Of a DNA stretch of 64,000 nt, positions 20,145-27,769 are shown in pieces. The notes below the pieces were generated by a model. That model worked only from the letters and a program-made list of their open reading frames with translations, was not told the DNA's origin and ran no database searches. The stretch lies in the NCBI RefSeq assembly GCF_033441515.1, contig NZ_JAWQJT010000002.1, positions 2,666,001-2,730,000 of the forward strand, in the 5' to 3' direction. This DNA comes from Amycolatopsis solani. GTDB taxonomy: Bacteria; Actinomycetota; Actinomycetes; Mycobacteriales; Pseudonocardiaceae. A program made the translations under genes and the position numbers. How positions within the stretch are numbered: the first letter of the stretch is position 1; each line of letters opens with the position of its first letter.

Positions 20145-21107
20145 ATGACTGTCCCCCTGTGGCTGTGGATCGCCACGATCGGCGGCCTGCTCGCGCTCAT
20201 CGCGCTGGACCTGGTCATCGTCGATCGCAAGCCGCACGAAGTGACCACGGGGGAAGCCGCTCGCTGGGTGATCTTCTACATCTCCTGCGCGGTGCTCTTC
20301 GGTGCGGGCGTGTGGATCTTCGCCGGGCACGACCCGGGCGTCGAGTTCTTCACCGGGTACATCACCGAGTACTCGCTGAGCGTCGACAACCTGTTCATCT
20401 TCATGATCATCATGGCGTCGTTCAAGGTGCCCGCCATCCACCAGCACCGCGTGCTGCTGGTCGGCATCCTGCTCGCGCTGGGCTTCCGCAGCGTCTTCAT
20501 CGCCATCGGTGCTGCGCTCATCGAGCAGTTCGTCTGGGTCTTCTTCCTCTTCGGCGCGGTGCTCGTCTGGACCGCGGTCAGCATGCTGCGCGGCAAGGGC
20601 GAGGACGAGGAGTACCACGAGAACGCCGTCACCCGGCAGGTCCGCAAGATCGCCCCGGTCACCGACGACTACCACGGCCACCACTACACGGTGAAGATCA
20701 ACGGCAAACGGATGATCACGCCGATGCTCCTGGTGATCGTGGCCATCGGCTCGGCGGACCTGCTCTTCGCGGTCGACTCGATCCCGGCCATCTTCGGCAT
20801 CACGCAGGAGGCGTTCCTCGTCTTCACCGCCAACGCGTTCGCGCTCATGGGCCTGCGGCAGCTGTACTTCCTGCTCGGCGGGTTGGTGACGAAGCTGGTC
20901 TACCTGACCTACGGCCTCGCGGTGATCCTCGCCTTCATCGGCGCGAAGCTGTTCCTGCACGCGCTGCACGAGTACCACGTCGTGCCGGACTGGCTGGACA
21001 TCAACAACTGGATCTCCCTCGGCGTCATCATCGTCGTGCTCACCGTGACCACGGTGGCCAGCCTGGCCAAGGCTCGGCGCGACGAGCGGAAAGAGGTCGC
21101 GGCGTAA
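20145..21107 (+). CDS. terC: TerC family membrane protein (metal exporter-like)
   Basis: A 320-residue integral membrane protein of the TerC family with about nine helices. The metal-site acidic motifs are present: EYSLSVDNLFIFMIIMASF and SADLLFAVDSIPAIFGI. Family members such as Alx and MeeY/MeeF export manganese, often loading exported metalloproteins. The ATG at 20145 lies 10 bases after GGAGG (20130-20134), which is sequestered by the upstream riboswitch helix. A long upstream open frame is rejected, since it would run through the riboswitch. Regulation by Mn2+ is strongly suggested by that leader. Confidence 0.94.
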   Translation: MTVPLWLWIATIGGLLALIALDLVIVDRKPHEVTTGEAARWVIFYISCAVLFGAGVWIFAGHDPGVEFFTGYITEYSLSVDNLFIFMIIMASFKVPAIHQHRVLLVGILLALGFRSVFIAIGAALIEQFVWVFFLFGAVLVWTAVSMLRGKGEDEEYHENAVTRQVRKIAPVTDDYHGHHYTVKINGKRMITPMLLVIVAIGSADLLFAVDSIPAIFGITQEAFLVFTANAFALMGLRQLYFLLGGLVTKLVYLTYGLAVILAFIGAKLFLHALHEYHVVPDWLDINNWISLGVIIVVLTVTTVASLAKARRDERKEVAA

Positions 21108-21147
21108 GTCGTTCGCAGCGCTAAGGGTTTCGGGTACGGTCAGGGGC

Positions 21148-23088
21148 GTGCGCCCTGCCGACATCGAAGCCCTCGCCGCCCCCGGCCGTCCGGCCCTGCG
21201 CGGAAACCTGCTGCTCACCGCGCTGAGTCACCCCGATCTGAAGGCGAACGCCGCCCGCAGCGCGCTGCGGCGGGTGTCGCTCGACGGCGGCGAATCCGCG
21301 TGGACGCACGGTCCGCGCGACTCCGCCCCGTCGATTTCGCCGGACGGGCGCTGGGTGGCGTTCCTCCGCGCGGGGGAGGGCAAGGGCGCCGACGGCAGCC
21401 CGCAGCTGCACGTGATGCCCGCCGACGGCGGGGAGGCGCGGCGGCTGACTTCGCTGCACCTCGGCGCCGGCGAGCCGGTGTGGGCGCCGGACTCGCGGCG
21501 GATCGCGTTCACCGCCCGGGTGCCCGAGCCCGGCCGCTACGGGACCGAGGACGCCGACGGCGAAACCCCGGAGCCGGCCGCCGAGGCCCCGCGCCGGATC
21601 ACCCGCATGGACTACCGGCTCGACGACGTCGGCTTCGTGGGCGATCGCCCGCTGCGCTTGTTCGTCGTCGACGCGGCCGAGCCCGCTGAAGACCCCGAGC
21701 CGCTGACCGGCGCCGGTTACGACGCGAGCCACCCGGCCTGGACGCCCGACGGCACGCGCGTGGTCTTCACCGCGCCGCCGGAGTGGGGTGCGGCCGAGAG
21801 CGACTTCCGCGACATCTGCGCTATTTCCGCCGAGGGCGGCGAACCCGAGGTCGTCGTGCGCGGCGACGGCTACTCCGAGCGCCCGGCGTTCGGCGCGGAC
21901 GGCACGTTGTTCTACTTCGGGCAGTCCTTCGAAGAGCACCGCGAAGCCGGGATGACCGGTCTCTACGCGGCGACGCCCGAGTTCGGCGCCGGCCCGGTGA
22001 AGGCCCGCCGGCTCACCGACATCGAGACGGTCGACTGCGAATCCTCGGCGGGCGCGCCGGCCCCGCGTGGCTCCGAGGTGCTGGTGGCCGTCCGCAACCG
22101 CGGCGCGGTGGAGCTGCGCGCGGTCGCCGCCGACGCCGCGGACGCGCCGTTGGCCGACCTGCCGGTGGTCTACGCCGACCGCACGGCGCTCCGGTCCTTC
22201 ACGCTCGACGGTTCGGTGCTGGCCGCGGTGATCGCGACGCCGTCGAGCGCCGGTGAGGTCGTGCTCCTCGGCGGCGGCGAGCCGCGCGTGCTGACCGACT
22301 ACTCGAAGCCGTTGCGCGACAAGGGCATCCGGCCGATGATCGAGCTGGAGACGACCGCGCCGGACGGCTACCCGGTGCACGGCTGGCTGGTGCTGCCGGA
22401 GGGCGAGGGCCCGCACCCGGTGCTGCGCGTGATCCACGGCGGCCCGTTCACCCAGCAGGAGTGGGCGGTGTTCGACGAGGCCCAGGTGTACGCGGCCGCG
22501 GGCTACGCGGTGGTGGTCGGCAACCCCCGCGGCTCGGCGGGCTACGGCCAGACGCACGGCCACGCGATCACGAACGGCTTCGGCACGGTCGACGTCGACG
22601 ACGTCCTGGCCCTGCTGGACAAGGCGCTCGAACGCCCGGACCTGGACGCCTCCCGCGTCGGCGTAATGGGCGGGTCGTACGGCGGTTTCATGACGAGCTG
22701 GCTCGCCGCCCACCACGGCGAGCGCTTCAAGGCGGCGTGGAGCGAGCGCGCGGTCAACGCGTGGGACTCGATGGTCGGCAGCTCGGACATCGGCTACTTC
22801 TTCGTCGACGCCTACATCGGTGCTTCACCGGAAGTCCAGCGCGACCGGTCGCCGCTCTCGTACGCCGATCGCATCGAGATCCCGTTCGCCGTGGTGCATT
22901 CGGAGCACGACTGGCGCTGCCCGCTGGAGCAGGCGGAGCGGATGTTCGTGGCGCTGCGCCGCGCGGGCGCGCCGGCGGAGATGCTGCTGTTCCCGGGCGA
23001 AGGCCACGAGCTGACCCGGTCGGGCCGTCCGCGGCACCGGGTGCAGCGCTTCGAAGCGGTGTTGGAGTGGTGGGCGCGGCACCTGTGA
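21148..23088 (+). CDS. S9 family prolyl oligopeptidase/acylaminoacyl-peptidase
   Basis: A 646-residue cytosolic serine peptidase. Residues 1-390 form a beta-propeller with WD-like SPDGRWVAF, APDSRRIAF and TPDGTRVVF blades. Residues 395-646 form the alpha/beta hydrolase domain, with nucleophile Ser510 in VMGGSYGGFMTSW, Asp in HSEHDWRCP and His in GEGHELTRSG. Such enzymes trim oligopeptides or remove N-acyl amino acids. The GTG at 21148 is the first good start. The HAD gene downstream overlaps its stop (GTGA), so they are co-translated. Confidence 0.92.
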   Translation: MRPADIEALAAPGRPALRGNLLLTALSHPDLKANAARSALRRVSLDGGESAWTHGPRDSAPSISPDGRWVAFLRAGEGKGADGSPQLHVMPADGGEARRLTSLHLGAGEPVWAPDSRRIAFTARVPEPGRYGTEDADGETPEPAAEAPRRITRMDYRLDDVGFVGDRPLRLFVVDAAEPAEDPEPLTGAGYDASHPAWTPDGTRVVFTAPPEWGAAESDFRDICAISAEGGEPEVVVRGDGYSERPAFGADGTLFYFGQSFEEHREAGMTGLYAATPEFGAGPVKARRLTDIETVDCESSAGAPAPRGSEVLVAVRNRGAVELRAVAADAADAPLADLPVVYADRTALRSFTLDGSVLAAVIATPSSAGEVVLLGGGEPRVLTDYSKPLRDKGIRPMIELETTAPDGYPVHGWLVLPEGEGPHPVLRVIHGGPFTQQEWAVFDEAQVYAAAGYAVVVGNPRGSAGYGQTHGHAITNGFGTVDVDDVLALLDKALERPDLDASRVGVMGGSYGGFMTSWLAAHHGERFKAAWSERAVNAWDSMVGSSDIGYFFVDAYIGASPEVQRDRSPLSYADRIEIPFAVVHSEHDWRCPLEQAERMFVALRRAGAPAEMLLFPGEGHELTRSGRPRHRVQRFEAVLEWWARHL

Positions 23089-23720
23089 CGCGGGGGCTCG
23101 TCTGCTTCGACGTCGACGGCACCCTCGTGCCCGGCACGAGCTCGTGCGCGTGGGTGGCCGCGGCGCTGGGGCACGAAGCCGAGCTCGTCGCGGCCGAAGC
23201 GGCGTACGGCGAGGGCCGGCTGACGAACCAGGAGGCGTCGATCATCGACGCCCGCGGCTGGGCCGGGCACACCGAAGACGAGGTGCTGGCCCGGCTGGAG
23301 ACGCTGCCGCTGGTGGCGGGGATCGGCGAGACGGTGGCGTGGTGCCGCGAGCACGACCTGCGCCCGATCCTCACCACGCTCGCCTGGACGCCGGTGGGAC
23401 GGCTGCTCGCCCGGCGGTTCGGGTTCGCCGCCTACTGCGGCCCGGTGCCCGAAGCCGTCGGCGGCCGCTACACCGGGGAGGTCGCCGAGCACCTGGACGA
23501 GTACGGCAAGCGCGACTTCGCGCTGGCCCAGGGCTTCGCGCCCGAGCGGTGTGCCGCTGTCGGGGACAGCCGGTCCGACCTGCCGCTGTTCGCCGCCGTC
23601 GGGATGAGCATCGGCTTCAACGCGGCGCCGGACGCGCGGGCCGTCGCGACCCACCTCGTGGACGGCGACGACCTGCGGGCAGTCCTGCCGCTGCTGGAGC
23701 GTCAGTTCAACAGCGTGTAG
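23085..23720 (+). CDS. HAD family hydrolase, PSPase-like (HAD-IB)
   Basis: A 211-residue haloacid-dehalogenase phosphatase. Motif I is CFDVDGTLVPGTS (Asp nucleophile and acid/base), motif II LTTLAW, and motif III/IV AVGDSRSDLPLFAAVG. The cap of about 70 residues fits the HAD-IB phosphoserine-phosphatase-like class. The GTG at 23085 overlaps the S9 peptidase stop. Its 3' end overlaps the convergent RES gene by 19 bases. Substrate unknown; a small phosphorylated metabolite is likely. Confidence 0.9.
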   Translation: MTRGLVCFDVDGTLVPGTSSCAWVAAALGHEAELVAAEAAYGEGRLTNQEASIIDARGWAGHTEDEVLARLETLPLVAGIGETVAWCREHDLRPILTTLAWTPVGRLLARRFGFAAYCGPVPEAVGGRYTGEVAEHLDEYGKRDFALAQGFAPERCAAVGDSRSDLPLFAAVGMSIGFNAAPDARAVATHLVDGDDLRAVLPLLERQFNSV

Positions 23721-24358
23721 TTCAGCTCTTCGCAGACCCGGCCCAGCGGGACGTCCAGCCCCGGGTGGTCCAGGGGGAGCAGCACGTCCGGCGCGATCGG
23801 CAGGGCCGCGCCCGCCGGCGGGTCCCACAGGCAGATCGCCGGGTCGCCGGAGTCCATCGAGGAGCGGTACCAGAGGCCGTCGAGGTCGCTGAACGCGCCG
23901 CGGATCGCGCGGGCCCACGCCTGCGTGAGCTTCTTGGGGCCGCTCGAGATCTCCTGGGACGAGCCGACCCGCGTCGGCCAGAGGCCGGTCAGGTCGAGCA
24001 GGCGCAGCGTGCGCGTCGGGCGGACCACGACCAGGCGGGGGCCGCGCGTGCGGCGATCCACCGTCGAGCTGGTCTGGAAGACCTCGGCGATCGACGTGCG
24101 GACCGTGAGGCCGAAGTAGAGGACCCCGTTCGCGGGGTCGGTGACCGGCGCGCCGCCGCGGCCGGGTGGCTGCTGGTCGAACCGGCCGTGCGGGAGCGGG
24201 CCGGTGTAGCGGAACGAGTTCCACTGCTGGGGGTGGTTGCCGTGCGCCGTGAAGATCCGCACCAGCCTGGTCGCGGGCTGGACCGTCACCACGTCGTCGG
24301 CGCGGTTCAGCTGCCGGACCAGGACGGATCGGGCGGGCGGCAGCGGTAGCCGGGCCAT
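23702..24358 (-). CDS. RES domain protein, probable NAD+-degrading toxin
   Basis: A 218-residue RES-domain protein. The catalytic landmarks are the Arg in TRLVRIFTAHG, the W-N-x-F-R-Y-T-G segment, the Tyr in GVLYFGL and the Glu in RTSIAEVFQ. The Ser/Asp-rich loop near PAICLWD closes the pocket. Characterised RES toxins such as MbcT break down NAD+ and stop growth unless neutralised. It lies 51 bases downstream of a gene with MbcA-like toxin-binding features, the expected order for this system. At 218 residues it is longer than MbcT but within the family range. Confidence 0.8.
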   Translation of the reverse strand: MARLPLPPARSVLVRQLNRADDVVTVQPATRLVRIFTAHGNHPQQWNSFRYTGPLPHGRFDQQPPGRGGAPVTDPANGVLYFGLTVRTSIAEVFQTSSTVDRRTRGPRLVVVRPTRTLRLLDLTGLWPTRVGSSQEISSGPKKLTQAWARAIRGAFSDLDGLWYRSSMDSGDPAICLWDPPAGAALPIAPDVLLPLDHPGLDVPLGRVCEELNYTLLN

Positions 24359-24409
24359 GGGTCGGGGGTGGTCCGTCCTTGTCGGTGATCTTGCTCGGGG
24401 AGGTCCAGC

Positions 24410-24991
24410 CTAGAGCGGCGAGCCGAGCGTGGCGATGAGGCGGGCGACGTGGTCCGGGTCACCCCCGGAAAGGAGCCACTGGCGCGGGGTCGCCGCGTGG
24501 TCGTTGATCACCAGATCGGGTTGCGGTGTGCTCATGAAGGCGGCGACGACGAGCGCGGGCTGGTCCTCGGGCAGCGCCTTCAGCACGACCTCGAGGCCGG
24601 GCAGCACGCCCGAGCCGGCGAACTGCCAGGCGGGGAGCTTCCAGCCGCCGTCCTTCCAGCCGGTCAGCCTGCCTTCCTTGAGGCGGTGCCGGATCCGGCT
24701 GTCGTCGACCCCGAGGGCTTTCGCGGCTTCGTTGACGCTCAGCGCCCCTTCGGCGAGCACGGCGTGGGCGGCGACGGTGCGCGCCCGGAAGTCCGGTTCG
24801 TCCTCCCGCCGCGGCGCGAGGTCGAGGCCGACGTCGGTCAGCGCGGCGCGCTGGTCGGCCGAAAAGTAGTGCGAGGGATCCGGATTCGGTGGCGACAGTC
24901 TGCGCGCCGCGTCTTCGACGAGCGTGAGGAACTCGTGCGCGTCGACTTTGAGGCCCGCCTTGGCGAGGATGTTCTCCAGCGCTACAGACAT
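24410..24991 (-). CDS. Probable antitoxin partner of the RES protein (HTH plus MbcA/ParS-like C-terminus)
   Basis: A 193-residue protein. The middle has a helix-turn-helix (ALSVNEAAKALGVDDSRIRH, then RLKEGRLTGWKDGGWKLPAW) resembling MerR/excisionase-type domains. The C-terminus ends with TPRQWLLSGGDPDHVARLIA, the pattern of the Xre/MbcA/ParS toxin-binding domain (DUF2384-like). The same-strand RES gene follows after 51 bases. Antitoxins of this type bind the RES protein over its active site and repress their own promoter. The HTH is not the usual Xre type, so the pair may be a variant. A 12-bp palindrome lies about 66 bases upstream. Confidence 0.7.
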   Translation of the reverse strand: MSVALENILAKAGLKVDAHEFLTLVEDAARRLSPPNPDPSHYFSADQRAALTDVGLDLAPRREDEPDFRARTVAAHAVLAEGALSVNEAAKALGVDDSRIRHRLKEGRLTGWKDGGWKLPAWQFAGSGVLPGLEVVLKALPEDQPALVVAAFMSTPQPDLVINDHAATPRQWLLSGGDPDHVARLIATLGSPL

Positions 24992-25056
24992 GGGATCCAG
25001 GTTAACCCGAAACAGCGCGCGTGTGCGGGTTCGTGCGGTTTCTTGCCCTGTCTGTG

Positions 25057-25068
25057 GGTGAATTCACC
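25057..25068. promoter_or_regulatory. 12-bp palindrome GGTGAATTCACC upstream of the antitoxin gene
   Basis: A perfect palindrome 66-77 bases upstream of the antitoxin start codon (24991, minus strand). It is a candidate operator for autoregulation of the RES pair. It could be chance, since a 12-bp palindrome is not rare on this scale. Confidence 0.35.
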
Positions 25069-25165
25069 AGAGATCGACACTTACCGCACATCACCCAACA
25101 CGTTGAGTAGGCAACTTCCGGCTAGTCTGACCGCATCGGGCGAGCTTGTCCAGGCTCGAGACGTC

Positions 25166-25194
25166 TTGACACTCCGGACTCGCGGCCCTACGTT
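25166..25194 (+). promoter_or_regulatory. Orphan sigma-A-type promoter
   Basis: TTGACA (25166-25171, perfect -35), a 17-base spacer and TACGTT (25189-25194, TAnnnT -10). It points rightwards into a stretch with no convincing gene that ends in the convergent lacI-type gene. A GC-rich hairpin (around 25288-25313) and the long inverted repeat at 25374 lie downstream and could end a short transcript. Confidence 0.45.
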
Positions 25195-25373
25195 CCGTGT
25201 GAGTAAACGATTTCCGCTCCGTGCTCACTGGAATCCGGCGGTATCCGCGCCGGTCATGGGGGACACAGGGGGTGGGGCGTGCCTGGGGGGCCCGGCACGA
25301 GCCGGCCCCCTGGGCACGTCGCTCCGCTTTGCAACCTGCTGCGCCGGACCCCTGCCGGCTCGAGCGGCCCCGG

Positions 25374-25432
25374 GATGTCTTGAATGAGTCATTCAGGACC
25401 TCCGGCGACCTGAATGACTCATTCAAGACATC
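25374..25432. repeat. 24-bp perfect inverted repeat with nested palindromes, likely terminator
   Basis: Arms at 25374-25397 and 25409-25432 are perfect reverse complements, with an 11-base loop. Each arm contains TGAATGA-(G/C)-TCATTCA, itself a 7-1-7 palindrome, so the half-site TGAATGA occurs four times. It begins 42 bases after the lacI-type stop codon and is far more AT-rich than its surroundings. It could be a terminator, a repeat element or a protein-binding array. Confidence 0.75.
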
Positions 25433-25474
25433 GGACGAGCCCGCCGGTCAGCTGTGGGAGGGCCTCGGCCGTAC

Positions 25475-26452
25475 TCAGCGGCGGGAGCTCTTCCGCTCGA
25501 TCAAGCGGGCTTCGAGCGTCGTCGTGGTCGCGTCGCGGCCGCTGTCGGCGATGCGGGCCAGCAGGAGCTGGGCGGCCACCCGGCCGACCTCGTACGCCGG
25601 CTGCGCGACCACCGTGAGCGGCGGGTCGATCAGCGTCGTCCAGGGTGCGTCGTCGAACGAAACGATGCCGACGTCGCGGCCGGGGCGCAGGCCGCGTGAG
25701 GACAGGGCTTCGAGCACGCCGATCGCCATGGTGCTGTTCGCGACCAGCAGCGCGTCCGGCGGCGAGGGCTCGTCGAGCAGCTCGAGCGCGGCCAGTCGCG
25801 CGCCCTCGGCGCGGTACTCCGCGCGCCGGGACAGGACGGCCGCTTCGCTGACGACGTCGCCGTACCCGGCGAGGCGGTCGTCGGCTGTGCGGACCCCGGC
25901 GGGGCCGGTCAGGCACCCGACGCGCCGGTAGCCGCCGGCGAGCAGGTGCCGCGTGGCCTCGGCGGCGGCGTGCCGCGTGTCGACGAGCACCTGGTCACCC
26001 GCGGCGGCCGGGAGCGGCCGGTCCACCGCCACCAGCGGGGTTCCCTGGCGTCGCAGGCCTTCGACGTTCGTCGACCGCCCGGTGGGGGACAGCACCACCC
26101 CGGCGACGCGCTCCTGCAGCGCGACCTCGATGTAGCGCCGCTCCTTGTCTTCGTTCTCGTCGGAGTTGCAGAGCACGACCGAGTAGCCGGACCGCTGCGC
26201 GAGGTCCTCGACGCCGCGCGCGATGGCGGTGAAGAAGGGGTTCTCGACGTCCGAGATGATCAGCGCGAGGACGGCTGTCTCCTGCCGCCGCAGGTTCCGC
26301 GCCAGCCCATTCGGGTGATACCCGAGCTCGGCGGCCGCTTCCTGCACCCGCGCGGCCAGCGTGGGGTCCACAGTGGACTTCCCGTTGAGCGCGCGCGACA
26401 CGGTCGCCGTGGAGACGCCGGCCTTGGCCGCGACGTCGCTGATGGTGGCCAC
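25475..26452 (-). CDS. LacI family transcriptional regulator
   Basis: A 325-residue LacI/GalR repressor. The N-terminal HTH is textbook (TISDVAAKAGVSTATVSRAL, then NGKSTVDPTLAARV). The periplasmic-binding-protein-like effector domain follows (VLALIISDVENPFFTAIARG, GVVLSPTG, DDAPWTTLIDPPLTVV). The GTG at 26452 has AGGGAGGG just upstream. A 16-base pseudo-palindrome 42 bases upstream suggests autoregulation. No sugar-transport genes lie next to it, so its effector and targets are unknown. A long inverted repeat follows the gene. Confidence 0.93.
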   Translation of the reverse strand: MATISDVAAKAGVSTATVSRALNGKSTVDPTLAARVQEAAAELGYHPNGLARNLRRQETAVLALIISDVENPFFTAIARGVEDLAQRSGYSVVLCNSDENEDKERRYIEVALQERVAGVVLSPTGRSTNVEGLRRQGTPLVAVDRPLPAAAGDQVLVDTRHAAAEATRHLLAGGYRRVGCLTGPAGVRTADDRLAGYGDVVSEAAVLSRRAEYRAEGARLAALELLDEPSPPDALLVANSTMAIGVLEALSSRGLRPGRDVGIVSFDDAPWTTLIDPPLTVVAQPAYEVGRVAAQLLLARIADSGRDATTTTLEARLIERKSSRR

Positions 26453-26493
26453 TCACCCTCCCTGATCACTCGTCGAAGGGAGGATAGCGCTCC

Positions 26494-26509
26494 CGGTAGT
26501 CGTTTACCG
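26494..26509. promoter_or_regulatory. Candidate LacI-type operator
   Basis: CGGTAGTCGTTTACCG matches its own reverse complement at 12 of 16 positions with a central CG, the form of LacI/GalR operators. It lies about 42 bases upstream of the LacI-family start codon. A related GTAAACGA occurs at 25206-25213 in the gap downstream of the gene, which may be a weak second half-site. Confidence 0.5.
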
Positions 26510-26576
26510 TCCGCTTACCTTGCCGGGTGAAGGTCCACTTCCGGTTGCCTGCGCGGGTTACGCCGAATGGCGCCGA

Positions 26577-27608
26577 TCACGCAACGTCCACAGTGGAGCC
26601 CAGCCGGAAGTAGGCACGCGGGGTGAGCCCGGTGAGCGCCCGGCACTCCCGGCTGAGGTGCGCCTGGTCGGAGTACCCGGCGGCCACGGCGAGCGCGGCG
26701 AGGCTGGACGAGCGAGGGGCGAGGGCGACCGCCCGCTGGAAGCGGCTCACGCGCAGGTAGGTGGCCGGCCCGTACCCGACCGCTTGGACGAATCTTCGCC
26801 GCAGCCGCCGCTCGCCGATGGAGGAGGGTTCGAGACGTGCGGCGGCGAGCTCCGGCGGGTTCGCGGTGCGGTGCCGGGCGAGGTGGGCCGCGGCTTCCGG
26901 GCCGATTCCGCCGCGGACGGGCGCGGCACCGGCCGCCGGGCGCCCATCGGCCCGGGCGAGTGCCGCCGGAGTGCCGGCTGCCGGGCTGCCGTCGGGCCGG
27001 GCGAGTGCTGCGCCGCCGGCCGCCGGGCTTCCCTCGAGCCGGGGGAGGGTCGCGGCGCCGGCTGCCGCGCTGCCGTCGGGCCAGGCGAGTGCCGGGCCGC
27101 CGGCCGCCGGGCCGCCGTCCGGCTGGGCCAAACCTGTGCCAGGCCGCCCGAGCAACGCGACCGCCTCCGCGACCCGTGCCACGCCCGCCCCCAGCCGTGC
27201 CACCAGTTCCACCACCGCCGGGTCCGGCGCCGCCGCATCCGGCAGCCGGGACGCCACCGCCTCCGCCGGGGTCACCTCGCCGGCCAGCAGCCGCTCCGCC
27301 AGTAGCTCGCCCTCGCGGCCCCACAGCTCGCCCAGCGGGACCCGGGTGTCGCACAGCTCGTCCGCCGCCACGCCGAGCACCGCGGCCGCCCGGCCGGGCG
27401 CGAACCTGACCCCGCGGAGCTCCTCGCGAGGCCGAGTCACCGAGGACCACGCCGCCGTGTCCGGGCCCGCGATGAACGCCGCGCCGTCGCCGACGACCAG
27501 GTCCAGGCAGCCGTCCGGGACGATCCGCTTCGGGGTCGCCGAAGCCGATCGCCACACGCAGCGCGCCACGCCCGCCAGTGGCGCGGGTGGTGCCGCCTCT
27601 TCGTACAC
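26577..27608 (-). CDS. AraC family regulator with a repeat insertion in its first helix-turn-helix
   Basis: About 343 residues. The N-terminal DUF6597-like domain is normal (EEAAPPAPLAGVARCVWRSA, DGCLDLVVGDG, FAPGRAAAVLGVAADEL). The AraC DNA-binding domain is split: VARVAEAVALLG is followed by about 105 residues before it resumes with IGERRLRRRFVQAVGYGPAT, and the second HTH is intact (AALAVAAGYSDQAHLSRECR). The insert includes five 14-15-residue repeats of the type LARPDGSPAAGGAA (about 26925-27135). The start is uncertain: GTGs at 27608, 27623 and 27686 are in frame and none has a good ribosome site. Confidence 0.8.
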   Translation of the reverse strand: MYEEAAPPAPLAGVARCVWRSASATPKRIVPDGCLDLVVGDGAAFIAGPDTAAWSSVTRPREELRGVRFAPGRAAAVLGVAADELCDTRVPLGELWGREGELLAERLLAGEVTPAEAVASRLPDAAAPDPAVVELVARLGAGVARVAEAVALLGRPGTGLAQPDGGPAAGGPALAWPDGSAAAGAATLPRLEGSPAAGGAALARPDGSPAAGTPAALARADGRPAAGAAPVRGGIGPEAAAHLARHRTANPPELAAARLEPSSIGERRLRRRFVQAVGYGPATYLRVSRFQRAVALAPRSSSLAALAVAAGYSDQAHLSRECRALTGLTPRAYFRLGSTVDVA

Positions 27609-27769
27609 CCCCCGATCATGCACCCGGGGTCCGACAAAATCCGGGCCCCGGGCACCCGTTTGGGTGAAAGTTGGACTTCTCAGCACGGGCGGCTAACGCG
27701 GAGTTAGGTCACGGCGAGATATAGGCGACGCACTCGACGGAAGTGCGCGCGACGAGAGAAGACCTCTCC

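Larger units (their letters stand above)
24992..25474. other. 480-bp gap between the antitoxin gene and the LacI gene
   Basis: The left part should hold the antitoxin promoter (minus strand) and the palindrome at 25057. The middle holds a rightward promoter at 25166. The right part holds a C/G-rich hairpin (GGGGGCC.CGGC-ACGA-GCCGGCCCCC, about 25288-25313) and the 24-bp inverted repeat. A 43-codon frame at 25257-25388 exists but has no ribosome site and biased composition. A small RNA is possible. Confidence 0.4.

Noticed and set aside
24449..25387. 312-codon plus-strand frame opposite the antitoxin gene
   Set aside because: Mostly antisense to the antitoxin; its end in the gap has no ribosome site and no conserved features.
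25257..25388. 43-codon ORF (MGDTGGGACLGG start) behind the orphan promoter
   Set aside because: No ribosome binding site, Gly/Ala/Pro-biased composition and overlap with a hairpin; more likely non-coding.
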